Source: an uncultured Bacteroidota bacterium
GTDB taxonomy: Bacteria; Bacteroidota; Bacteroidia; Bacteroidales; WCHB1-69
Assembly: GCA_902774175.1 (NCBI GenBank)
Contig: CACYHG010000007.1
Location: 1 to 61,067 of the forward strand
Length of the DNA stretch: 61,067 bases
Reading direction: 5' to 3'
Of the stretch, positions 27,008 to 34,155 are shown one piece after another (positions within the stretch are counted from its first letter, which is position 1; every line of letters starts with the position of its first letter). Under the pieces are notes generated by a model that was given only the letters and a program-made list of their open reading frames with translations, did no database searches and was not told the DNA's origin. Position numbers and translations under genes: made by a program.

Positions 27008-27043
27008 CAGTTGTAAACATATATCAACAAAAAAAGTAGAGTT

Positions 27044-27730
27044 ATGGGCAAGCTGTTCAAAAGGTCAGGAGAGGGAAGCGTGAGAATCCCAAATGGTTCA
27101 AAGGTTAAGGTCATTGGTGTTGGCTGCGGAGGTTGCAATGTGGTCAATTATATGTATGCCAACGGATTCAAGAATGTGCCTTTCGCCGTGTGCGACATGG
27201 ACGCGGCGGTTGTTGAGCGTTCCGAAATACCGGAAAAACTGCTGCTCGGCAATGAGGGGCTGGGTGCCGGGAACAATCCGGCAAAGGCTGAAAGTGAGGC
27301 GGAAAAGAAAATCGCGGAGATACGCGGATTGCTGGCGGACAGTCCGAAGGTGCTGTTCGTTGTCTCATGCATGGGCGGGGGCTGCGGCACCGGTGTGGCT
27401 CCGGTCATAGCCCGCGAATCGCGGAAGATGGGCATAACCACAGTCGGCATCGTGACCATGCCGTTCGATTTCGAGGGGGAGCATAAGCGGGAACAGGCTT
27501 TCGCCGGCGTGCGGAATATGTCAAAGCAGACGGACGCGCTCTTCCTCTTCAACAACCAGTTCATTCTGCGCAACTACAAATATCTGACTGTCAACAAGGC
27601 ATTTTCTAAGGCTGACGAGCTGATGGGTGGGGTCACGCAAAACCTTATCGGGTTCATGACATCGTTCAAAGGCGCGCCACGGAACGAGCCGGGCTTGAAG
27701 GCTTTTTTCAGAAGGTTGTTCGGACGGTAG
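27044..27730 (+). CDS. FtsZ-like GTPase lacking the C-terminal half
   Basis: 228 residues against about 380-450 for FtsZ. The GTPase half is clear: VKVIGVGCGGCNVVNYMY (21-38, nucleotide loop), LGAGNNPAKAE (73-83), CMGGGCGTGVAPVIA (109-123, tubulin signature with Cys for the usual Thr), GIVTMPFDFEGEHKREQA (135-152) and helix H7 (KAFSKADELMGGVTQNLIGF, about 185-204). It then ends with a basic tail LKAFFRRLFGR. The T7 synergy loop (NxDxxD), which completes GTP hydrolysis on the neighbouring subunit, and the C-terminal domain are both absent. Such a protein could bind GTP and cap one end of an FtsZ filament but not extend it. That is inference. Transcribed from operator-promoter E. Confidence 0.85.
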   Translation: MGKLFKRSGEGSVRIPNGSKVKVIGVGCGGCNVVNYMYANGFKNVPFAVCDMDAAVVERSEIPEKLLLGNEGLGAGNNPAKAESEAEKKIAEIRGLLADSPKVLFVVSCMGGGCGTGVAPVIARESRKMGITTVGIVTMPFDFEGEHKREQAFAGVRNMSKQTDALFLFNNQFILRNYKYLTVNKAFSKADELMGGVTQNLIGFMTSFKGAPRNEPGLKAFFRRLFGR

Positions 27731-27740
27731 GGGTGCGGTG

Positions 27741-27785
27741 AATTTTATGCAATTTTGGAATCCGATGGCAAAATTACATAAAATT
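27741..27785. repeat. 17-bp inverted repeat after the FtsZ-like gene
   Basis: AATTTTATGCAATTTTG (27741-27757) and CAAAATTACATAAAATT (27769-27785) pair at 16 of 17 positions around an 11-nt loop, 10 bp after the stop. It could act as a transcript-end hairpin or be a small mobile-element terminus. Confidence 0.6.
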
Positions 27786-27866
27786 TGGATACGGAAATGG
27801 CTTTGCGGAAAATATTCTGCAATTCCCCAGACATCTCTGACTTCACCGAAGCGGACAGGATGTATG

Positions 27867-27970
27867 TCCAGCTATTTTGCCGCAATTGCACCAAAAGCAC
27901 CGTTTCCGGCAAAATAAGTCCAGCTATTTTGCCGCAATTGCACCAAAAACACCGTTTCCGGCAAAATAAG
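27867..27970. repeat. Two tandem 52-bp repeats, each with an internal hairpin
   Basis: Units 27867-27918 and 27919-27970 differ at one base. Each has arms TATTTTGCCG and CGGCAAAATA around a 24-nt loop. A frame of about 67 codons crosses them, but it starts from TTG inside the upstream hairpin and reads through both repeats, so I do not call a gene. The gap 27731-28084 otherwise holds only the promoter at 28029. Confidence 0.75.
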
Positions 27971-28028
27971 GGGAAGGATAATAAATAACTTTTTCGAAAG
28001 TTTTAACAAATTTTAACAAAAAATCCCC

Positions 28029-28058
28029 TTGCGTTCTCACCGAAATGCTGTACCTTTG
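28029..28058 (+). promoter_or_regulatory. Consensus Bacteroidota promoter
   Basis: TTG (28029-28031), 19 bp spacer, then TACCTTTG (28051-28058): the textbook -33/-7 arrangement. It drives the two-gene unit at 28085-29610. No operator palindrome. Confidence 0.7.
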
Positions 28059-28084
28059 CAGAAAATTTTAAAACATGAGTTATT

Positions 28085-28759
28085 ATGGATATTAGAAAAG
28101 CATTACAAGAACCATTAGAAGGACTATATGGTCAAAACGTTCAGGCAACATTTCAAACGATTGCAACAAATTTGTTCAACAATTTCTGCATTAAGTGTGG
28201 AGAGAAAAGATTTTACTTTGCGGAAGTGGAGTTCTATTATTTCAATGATGGAGAAAAGAAGAAATTGGATGGTAATTGGAATAATGTAACATATGAAAGA
28301 AGTGGATACACTGTAGGTGATATTTTCTATCATCTTAGTGGTATGGATGTTTGTTTTGATAGTGAACTTATTAAAGAAAATACGAAGAAAAGTGGCTATG
28401 GAGGTGGAATATTGGTAAGAAGTATTTGGGATGGGAAAAATCAAGAATCTATAATAGTTGGCCCATTAACATGTCTTAATAAAATGTTGAATGCGTGTAA
28501 AGGTGGTTGTATGCCGAATTTGGAAGATGTTTCGGAACAACGCAATTGCAACCCCCAAAAAACATATCGCTATTTGGGCAAGAATGATTTTGAACTGATA
28601 GAGAATGAGAAAAAGCAAAAAGAAAAAGGAACAGAAAATATAGATGGAAATCTTAAATTGGCCTTCTATGATGCTAATATAAAGGAAGATGAGTGGAATC
28701 ATGCGAGATCTTCGTATTATTCATATAGATTGAATCCAGATTTTACAAAAAGAAAGTAA
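28085..28759 (+). CDS. Unknown AT-rich protein upstream of a deiminase
   Basis: 224 residues. Conserved-looking core FCIKCGEKRFYFAEVEFYYF, then HLSGMDVCFDSELI and GYGGGILVRSI, then a charged region with a Lys/Glu-rich stretch (ENEKKQKEKGTENI) and an aromatic C-terminus. The F-x-E-x-E-F-Y then H-x-S-G-x-D then Y-G-G-x-L-x-R-S order reminds me of a family related to methyladenine glycosylase (MPG)-like folds, but I cannot confirm this. Eight bp separate it from the deiminase gene, so the two form an operon from the promoter at 28029. Much more AT-rich than its partner, suggesting separate origin. Confidence 0.6.
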   Translation: MDIRKALQEPLEGLYGQNVQATFQTIATNLFNNFCIKCGEKRFYFAEVEFYYFNDGEKKKLDGNWNNVTYERSGYTVGDIFYHLSGMDVCFDSELIKENTKKSGYGGGILVRSIWDGKNQESIIVGPLTCLNKMLNACKGGCMPNLEDVSEQRNCNPQKTYRYLGKNDFELIENEKKQKEKGTENIDGNLKLAFYDANIKEDEWNHARSSYYSYRLNPDFTKRK

Positions 28760-28767
28760 TTTGAAAT

Positions 28768-29610
28768 ATGACCACCGACTCCCTCACCAGCACCGTTTAT
28801 TTCTCCGGCCTGTTGCCGGAGAAATGCCCGCAGCTGAACGCGCAAATTACGGAAGTGCTGCAGAAACATGGCATTCCGTACGCTTATCTTTCTGAAACAA
28901 AAGACATCTGGTGTCGCGACTTCATGCCCATACAGGTTGAAGAAGATCGTTTGGTGTTTTACAAATATACACCAGATTATCTGCAAGATACGGCTTATCA
29001 TCGTCGTCTTCAAACCGACCCCGAAAAGGTGTTCCTTGCGGAAGAAAACCATTTTGGCGGTATGCTCAAATTCCGCAAAGACATTGACCTCGTTCTTGAT
29101 GGCGGCAATGTGGTGAAATGCGGTGACACTGTAGTGATGACAGACAAGATCTTTGTTGAAAACAGGGACAAAAGCACTGCCGAAGTGGAGAGGATTCTGC
29201 GCGACGCCTTCCAGTGCGACATTCTGTTTCTGCCGTGGGACGGTGAAAGGTATGGCCATAGCGATGGCATTGTACACTATGTTGGCGAAGGGAAAATCCT
29301 GCTGACAAACTATCAGGATTTTTCACGGCATTATTACTACCGTTTCCGAAAGGTTTTGGATAAAAAGTTTGAAGTCATTACATTGAAATACAAAGTTAAA
29401 CGACATCGTGAGCGAAGTTGGTGCTACATCAATTTCCTGCAGGTCGGAAAGTTGGTTCTTGTGCCGCAGTTGGGGACTGAGGAGGACTGTCAGGCGTTGG
29501 AGCAAATCGGAAAAGCATTGTCGGGTTGCGATATCGTAGGCATTTTTGCTCTTGAAGCCGTCAGAAAAGGTGGCGCGTTGAACTGCATTTCGTGGAACAT
29601 AAAAAAATGA
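28768..29610 (+). CDS. Agmatine/peptidylarginine deiminase family protein
   Basis: 280 residues, shorter than typical agmatine deiminases (about 340-370). Catalytic framework: IWCRDFMPIQ (47-56, with the first Asp), LDGGNVVKCG (109-118), GHSDGIVHY (163-171, His-Asp) and GGALNCISW (267-275) with the nucleophile Cys. The residue before the Cys is Asn rather than the usual His, so substrate handling may differ. Family reaction: hydrolysis of a guanidinium group to a ureido group plus ammonia. Second gene of an operon with the unknown protein at 28085; its place in a defence-like island is unusual for a metabolic enzyme. Confidence 0.8.
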   Translation: MTTDSLTSTVYFSGLLPEKCPQLNAQITEVLQKHGIPYAYLSETKDIWCRDFMPIQVEEDRLVFYKYTPDYLQDTAYHRRLQTDPEKVFLAEENHFGGMLKFRKDIDLVLDGGNVVKCGDTVVMTDKIFVENRDKSTAEVERILRDAFQCDILFLPWDGERYGHSDGIVHYVGEGKILLTNYQDFSRHYYYRFRKVLDKKFEVITLKYKVKRHRERSWCYINFLQVGKLVLVPQLGTEEDCQALEQIGKALSGCDIVGIFALEAVRKGGALNCISWNIKK

Positions 29611-29712
29611 TAGTTTTGCCTCCCTTTCAAAACACCTTTCCGGCCCACAACTGCTCCAGGAACGCCTTGACCGGCCAGACTTCAACATCGTTGGTCCGCT
29701 CAATAATATACG

Positions 29713-29773
29713 AAAATTCGGAATACAATTCCGAAAATTATAAAAAAATTCGGAATTCAATTCCGAAAAATTG
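29713..29773. repeat. 61-bp direct repeat, left copy
   Basis: Identical to 30701-30761. It consists of two TTCGGAAT-N3-ATTCCGAA type inverted repeats separated by an A/T-rich spacer. The two copies bracket the RAYT gene and its REP palindromes. The stretch 29611-29932 also holds the REP at 29816 and no gene. Confidence 0.85.
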
Positions 29774-29815
29774 TGTTTTTGTTCCGTCACGGATGTTGTA
29801 TGGACGGTGCCAGAA

Positions 29816-29853
29816 ATATTGTAGAGACGGTGCATGCACCGTCTCTACAATAT
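29816..29853. repeat. REP palindrome, 38 bp, perfect
   Basis: Each half is ATATTGTAGAGACGGTGCA and its exact reverse complement; the core family unit is GTAGAGACGGTGC followed by GCACCGTCTCTAC. It lies 79 bp upstream of the RAYT gene start. Confidence 0.85.
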
Positions 29854-29932
29854 CGCAAATAATACCAACGTTAATACAATATAACGGACAATCCTCCGTT
29901 AATATATTAAATGAACAAAATGAATTTTATTT

Positions 29933-30589
29933 ATGTCAGATAACAGGTTTTATGACAGATACCGTATCCCTTCGGCACGTGCAGGATGGCACGATTATAA
30001 TGGTGGGGCGTATTTTGTCACCATTTGTACACAGTTTCGCCAGCATTATTTCGGTGAGATTGCTGATGGTGAAATGCGGTTGTCAGAATTGGGAAAATAT
30101 GCGGAGCAATGTATCGGATGTATGAAACAACACAATCGTTATGCGGATGTGCCATTGTTTGTTGTTATGCCGGACCATATTCATATGGTCGTTTTTGTTC
30201 ATGCAGATGTCGTACAAGGTGGTTTCGGTGATGTTGTAGAGACGGTGCAAAATAATAATGTAGAGACGGTGCATGCACCGTCTCTACGTGGTGCGGATTA
30301 TATTTATAATAAGGCAATAAATGGAAAACAAAATAAACGGAACGTTTTAACAAACCGTTGGAAAAATGAATTTGTAAACCAACAGATGCAATTCATATCC
30401 CGGCAAAAAAACAAATTGTCGTTTTCCATTGGTAATTTCAAATCCGCAGTGACAAGATACGCAAACAAAAATAAAATCCCATTTGCGTGGCAAACACGAT
30501 TCCATGACCATATAATACGAAATGAAACCGAAATGAAATACATTGCACAATATATTAAAAACAATGTGTTACAATGGGTAGATGAATAA
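29933..30589 (+). CDS. REP-associated tyrosine transposase (RAYT)
   Basis: 218 residues of the IS200-like Y1/HUH family. GGAYFVTICTQFRQHYFGEI (24-43), HUH motif MPDHIHMVVF with metal-binding His-82 and His-84, and the C-terminal helix with candidate catalytic Tyr (MKYIAQYIKNN, 201-211). RAYTs nick at REP hairpins and are thought to have spread them. Between the HUH domain and the C-terminal part, residues 101-119 (VVETVQNNNVETVHAPSLR) are encoded by a partial plus a complete REP palindrome in frame, so the element has inserted into its own transposase gene without breaking it. Flanked by REPs (29816, 30611) and by identical 61-bp direct repeats. Confidence 0.9.
   Translation: MSDNRFYDRYRIPSARAGWHDYNGGAYFVTICTQFRQHYFGEIADGEMRLSELGKYAEQCIGCMKQHNRYADVPLFVVMPDHIHMVVFVHADVVQGGFGDVVETVQNNNVETVHAPSLRGADYIYNKAINGKQNKRNVLTNRWKNEFVNQQMQFISRQKNKLSFSIGNFKSAVTRYANKNKIPFAWQTRFHDHIIRNETEMKYIAQYIKNNVLQWVDE
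30236..30287. repeat. REP units inside the RAYT coding sequence
   Basis: A half unit GTAGAGACGGTGC at 30236-30248, then a complete 28-bp palindrome at 30260-30287. Both are in frame with the RAYT and encode part of residues 101-119. Confidence 0.9.
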
Positions 30590-30610
30590 AACCAAGGATA
30601 TGTATCCGAT

Positions 30611-30685
30611 GTAGAGACGGTGACGAAAACAATGTAGAGACGGTGCAAAATAACAATGTAGAGACGGTGCATGCACCGTCTCTAC
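30611..30685. repeat. REP cluster after the RAYT gene
   Basis: Half units at 30611 and 30634, then a complete 28-bp palindrome at 30658-30685. With the internal copy this gives the pattern half, half, full. 30590-30836 contains these and the right 61-bp repeat, no gene. Confidence 0.85.
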
Positions 30686-30700
30686 AGGATGAATAATACA

Positions 30701-30761
30701 AAAATTCGGAATACAATTCCGAAAATTATAAAAAAATTCGGAATTCAATTCCGAAAAATTG
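30701..30761. repeat. 61-bp direct repeat, right copy
   Basis: Identical over all 61 bp to 29713-29773, marking the right side of the RAYT/REP unit (about 1.05 kb across). Confidence 0.85.
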
Positions 30762-30836
30762 CATTTTTAGACGGATTATTGTTGCAGATTATGTGCGGAA
30801 AAATGTGAAAAATTACATTATTCTGCACGAAATGAT

Positions 30837-30877
30837 ACAATTATGCCATAGTTTGGCATAATTGTTGTTTATTTTTG
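30837..30877 (+). promoter_or_regulatory. Operator-promoter F (WYL regulator), perfect inverted repeat
   Basis: ACAATTATGCC (30837-30847), spacer ATAGTTT, GGCATAATTGT (30855-30865): perfect 11-bp arms. The -7 element TATTTTTG is at 30870-30877, 28 bp from the TATGCC start at 30842. The strongest palindrome of the set lies before the putative regulator's own gene, as expected for an autorepressor. Confidence 0.8.
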
Positions 30878-30905
30878 CAGCGTTTGAAAACTAAAGGTAC
30901 AAATT

Positions 30906-31829
30906 ATGGTAGCGGAACTGATTAAAAAATACATCTGGTTGATAGACACTGTCTCAAAAGAGGGGGACAGGGGCATCACATTTTCGGAGATAAATAAAAG
31001 GTGGGAGCGGACGGAGATGTCCGGTGGGGAATCCTATGCATGGCGGACCTTCCAGAACCATCGGGAGCAGATTGCCGATGTGTTCGGCGTGGAGATTGCC
31101 TGCCACAAATCCGACAACAGCTATTACATTGCGGACAGGGCGGAAATGAAGGATCTGTCCGGATTCCGGAAATGGATGATGGAGACGGTTTCTGTCAATA
31201 ACAGCATCAACATGTGCGGTGCGTTGCGCAGCCGCATCCTGCTGGAGGAGCAGCCCTCCTCGAAATCGTTCCTTTCGGACATTCTGGAGGCGATGCGGAA
31301 CAACAGCATGATAATGTTCGATTACCAGCCATATTGGAGCTCGGATGCGGTCCATTATTACAATTTTGAGCCGTATGCCCTGAAGATGTTCCGCAGGCGC
31401 TGGTATCTGCTCGGGAAATACGGTCAGCATAGCCTGCGTATTTATGCTCTGGACCGGATGGACAATCTGGACATTTCAATGGATAGTTACAGTCTGCCTG
31501 ACGATTTCGACGCGGAGATTTTCTTCAGCCATTATTTCGGTGTGATTGTGGAGGACAATGTGGAGGTTGAAAATGTGGTGCTGAAGGTGAATGCGTTCCA
31601 GGCGAACTACTTCCGCTCACTGCCGCTGCACGCCTCACAGAAGGAGACGGAACGGAACGAATCCTTTTCGCTCTTTTCCTACAGGCTGACGCCCACCTTC
31701 GATTTCCGGCAGGAGCTTCTTTCGCATGGTTCCGCCGTTGATGTGCTGGAACCGCTTTCATTGCGTGAGACATTGGCGGATGAAGTGCGTAAGATGTCTG
31801 ATTTGTACGGGAGGGATAAGGAATGCTAA
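30906..31829 (+). CDS. WYL-domain transcriptional regulator
   Basis: 307 residues. N-terminal winged helix (GITFSEINKRWERTEMSGGE, then RTFQNHREQIADVFGVEIAC, about 23-66), then a WYL domain with MIMFDYQPYWSSDAVHYYNF and the namesake RRWYLLGKYG (about 162-171), LRIYALDRMDN, and a C-terminal WCX-like part (VLKVNAFQANYFRSL). WYL proteins bind inverted-repeat operators as dimers and sense nucleic-acid or nucleotide ligands; several (BrxR, CapW) repress defence systems. Its promoter carries the perfect palindrome that is found in weaker form before five other island transcription units, so it is the obvious candidate regulator. It overlaps the exonuclease gene by 7 bp. Confidence 0.88.
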   Translation: MVAELIKKYIWLIDTVSKEGDRGITFSEINKRWERTEMSGGESYAWRTFQNHREQIADVFGVEIACHKSDNSYYIADRAEMKDLSGFRKWMMETVSVNNSINMCGALRSRILLEEQPSSKSFLSDILEAMRNNSMIMFDYQPYWSSDAVHYYNFEPYALKMFRRRWYLLGKYGQHSLRIYALDRMDNLDISMDSYSLPDDFDAEIFFSHYFGVIVEDNVEVENVVLKVNAFQANYFRSLPLHASQKETERNESFSLFSYRLTPTFDFRQELLSHGSAVDVLEPLSLRETLADEVRKMSDLYGRDKEC

Positions 31830-32320
31830 GAGATTTCGCAGCGATAGATTTCGAGACGGCCAACGGGAATCCGTGCAGCGTATGCAGCGTGGGCATTGTT
31901 GTGGTGCGTAACGGCATTGTCACCGACACCTTCTACAGCCTGATACAGCCAGAACCAAATTATTACGCATGGTTCTGCCAGCAGGTGCACGGCCTGTCGC
32001 ATGAGGATACCGATGATGCGCCGGTGTTCCCGTACGTATGGCGGCAGATTGAGCCGCTGATAGAGGGTCTGCCGTTAGTGGCGCACAACAGCCCCTTTGA
32101 CGAGGGCTGCCTGAAGGCGGTGTTCCGGGTCTATCAGATGGACTATCCTGATTACAAGTTTTATTGCACCTGCCGCGCGTCGCGCCGCCATTTCAAACGC
32201 CTGCTGCCGAACCACCAACTGCACACGGTGGCCGCCGCTTGCGGCTACAATCTGGAGAACCACCATCACGCGCTTGCCGATGCGGAGGCCTGCGCTCACA
32301 TCGCGTTGGCACTGCTGTAA
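31823..32320 (+). CDS. DEDDh 3'-5' exonuclease (DnaQ-like)
   Basis: 165 residues, single domain. Exo I FAAIDFETAN (residues 5-14; D and E), Exo II VAHNSPFDEGCL (about 86-97), and Exo III HHALADAEACAHIAL (about 148-162) with H-x4-D, so all DEDDh residues are present. It degrades DNA or RNA from 3' ends; as a stand-alone protein it resembles epsilon-like proofreading and small exonucleases. It starts inside the WYL gene (7-bp overlap) and is therefore under the same operator. Forty bp of its 3' end reappear, with one mismatch, at the end of the broken M3 peptidase gene at 34821. Confidence 0.9.
   Translation: MLRDFAAIDFETANGNPCSVCSVGIVVVRNGIVTDTFYSLIQPEPNYYAWFCQQVHGLSHEDTDDAPVFPYVWRQIEPLIEGLPLVAHNSPFDEGCLKAVFRVYQMDYPDYKFYCTCRASRRHFKRLLPNHQLHTVAAACGYNLENHHHALADAEACAHIALALL
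32270..32309 (+). repeat. 40-bp repeat shared with 34821-34860
   Basis: 39 of 40 bases identical. It encodes ALADAEACAHIAL in both places. The other copy terminates the truncated M3 peptidase reading frame. Confidence 0.85.
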
Positions 32321-32372
32321 TGAAATGGTTGTTTTTTTTGACCATGTATGGGTGCGATGTCAGTTTTATTTG

Positions 32373-32380
32373 TATTTTTG
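32373..32380 (+). promoter_or_regulatory. -7 element (TATTTTTG) of the LRR gene
   Basis: TAnnTTTG match 40 bp upstream of the start codon; no convincing -33 at 19-21 bp. Confidence 0.45.
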
Positions 32381-32419
32381 CAAAATAATAAAATACAATA
32401 GAACTATTAAAAAACAGTT

Positions 32420-34081
32420 ATGGGTCTCAAAAGAATATTCTTTGGTTTGCTGTTTGTTAGCAGCTTTTTTTCAGCCGTTTGGGCACAGAACATGAACCGC
32501 TACATTGTCATCAGGGGGTATAATCAGACCATCAGGGTCGGATGTGCGGTCAAATCTCCTTCTACGCCGATTCGGTTCGAAACGGGTGACATTGATACCG
32601 TTATTTTGTGTCGGGATACGGCGTTACATTTTTTTAAAATCGCTCTGGATGGTGACACAATCCCTTGTGAGCTGACAATTTATGGTGACATCACACAGTT
32701 CAGATGTGATTCGAATTTCAGCAAAATAATCCACTTGGATGTAAGCCAAAATCCTGACCTGACTTACCTGAACTGCAGTTACAACAACCTCTACCAGTTG
32801 GATGTGCGCAATAATAACCGGCTGAAGTGGTTGTCATGTAGTGGTAACAATCTTCAAGAATTGGATGTGAGCTATAACCCGTCTCTGGTTATTTTGGAGT
32901 GCGACCATAATTGGCTTTCCACATTGAATCTGCGCTGTAATAATGACTTGAAGGCGTTGGTTTGTGCATATAACAGCCTTACCTCATTGGATTTGAGCCG
33001 GAATCCCAATCTGAACTCCATATATTGTTTTGTGAACAGGCTCACTTCACTGGATTTTCGTGTTAATGACAAACTGACTTCAGTTTATTGCCATGCAAAC
33101 GACTTTTCCACCTCCGCTTACGACCAGATGATGTGCACGTTGCCGGAACGTAAATCGGAAGATTTTGCCGTGTTTTGTCCGTTGCTGGATACTAAGGACA
33201 CCAATTCCATCAAATTTAAGTCAGCCAATGCAGCCAATGCACGGAAAAAGGGATGGGGTGTCTTACCTTTTACCGGGTCAGATGTGATTGAGACCAAGGG
33301 CAATTATTACTGTGGGCTGAACATGGACTGCAGCATGAAACTTGGCGTCAGAAACCGGGCGGAAATCACCCTTTCCTTCTGGGCGGCGAACCAATATGAC
33401 ATGGTGCGGATAGTCTCCGGATCATGGGACACTTTGTTGGCGGTCGGTTCAAAGGCGGCCTCCCCCATAACCAGGGTCACCTTCACCACCCGGAGCGAGG
33501 AGGTGATTGTGTATGGTGATGTCCAAGAATTCATCTGCAGTGACAATGGTTCAGGAATTACCGCATTGGATGTGAAAAACAATCCTAAGCTGGAGAGGTT
33601 GGATTGTTATGGCAATGCCTTTTCCACAGCGGCATTTGATGCGCTGATGTGTTCGTTGCCGGAGCAGGCCTACGGTTTTTTTGTCCCGCTATCAGCTCCC
33701 TCAGACTCCAACAGCATGGCATTCATGGCCTCCAATGCTGAAAATGCCAAGGACAAGGGCTGGAGTGTCTGCTACGCCTATTCCCCTACGCAGGATATTT
33801 TTATCCCTGCCACCTCAGGCACTTTCGACTGTACGACACTGTCGGTGAGGAATGTCCTGGATGAAACCTCGTTGCAGGTATGGCCAAATCCGGCACGTAC
33901 AGTGCTGTATCTGGCTGGAATAAACGGCGGACGGGTCACAGTGTACGACCTCACAGGCCGCGAAATATATCGTGCGGAGAATGCCGCTACAGAAAATTTT
34001 CAGATTAATATTGCCGGTTGGGCGAAGGGTATGTACTTTGTCCGCGCTGGGCGTAATACGGTGAAGGTGGTGAAGGATTAG
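32420..34081 (+). CDS. Secreted leucine-rich-repeat protein with T9SS sorting domain
   Basis: 553 residues. Signal peptide MGLKRIFFGLLFVSSFFSAV with cleavage after WAQ. Residues about 105-230 hold at least six Bacteroidota-type LRRs of about 21 residues (LDVSQNPDLTYLNCSYNNLY, LDVRNNNRLKWLSCSGNNLQ and so on). A second LRR-containing block repeats after about residue 290: the phrase AYDQMMCTLPER is echoed by AFDALMCSLPEQ, and each block ends with SNAENAKDKGWSV-like text, so the protein is a tandem duplication. The C-terminus LQVWPNPARTVLYLAG to VVKD is a type A T9SS sorting domain. Surface adhesin or binding role inferred from LRRs. Confidence 0.85.
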   Translation: MGLKRIFFGLLFVSSFFSAVWAQNMNRYIVIRGYNQTIRVGCAVKSPSTPIRFETGDIDTVILCRDTALHFFKIALDGDTIPCELTIYGDITQFRCDSNFSKIIHLDVSQNPDLTYLNCSYNNLYQLDVRNNNRLKWLSCSGNNLQELDVSYNPSLVILECDHNWLSTLNLRCNNDLKALVCAYNSLTSLDLSRNPNLNSIYCFVNRLTSLDFRVNDKLTSVYCHANDFSTSAYDQMMCTLPERKSEDFAVFCPLLDTKDTNSIKFKSANAANARKKGWGVLPFTGSDVIETKGNYYCGLNMDCSMKLGVRNRAEITLSFWAANQYDMVRIVSGSWDTLLAVGSKAASPITRVTFTTRSEEVIVYGDVQEFICSDNGSGITALDVKNNPKLERLDCYGNAFSTAAFDALMCSLPEQAYGFFVPLSAPSDSNSMAFMASNAENAKDKGWSVCYAYSPTQDIFIPATSGTFDCTTLSVRNVLDETSLQVWPNPARTVLYLAGINGGRVTVYDLTGREIYRAENAATENFQINIAGWAKGMYFVRAGRNTVKVVKD

Positions 34082-34125
34082 TTGATAGTTAATAGTTGAT
34101 AGTTGAAAGTTGATAGTTAATAGTT
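34081..34125. repeat. Short tandem repeat of GTTGATA/GTTAATA heptamers
   Basis: Six to seven imperfect copies of GTT(G/A)ATA directly after the LRR stop; a similar run (AGTTAATAGTTAATAG) is at about 40099-40121 between gltX and the DPP IV gene. Confidence 0.7.
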
Positions 34126-34155
34126 TGGGATATAAATAAAAAATTGTTGTTTGCG

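Noticed and set aside
27785..27988. 67-codon ORF over the tandem repeats
   Set aside because: TTG start inside a hairpin, reads through two copies of a repeat, no ribosome site, no recognisable protein.
29713..30761. CRISPR array
   Set aside because: The repeats are perfect palindromes of REP type without regular spacers, and there are no cas genes.
34081..34125. Minisatellite with regulatory role
   Set aside because: Imperfect GTTGATA heptamers between genes; a similar run near 40100 suggests low-complexity sequence rather than a site.
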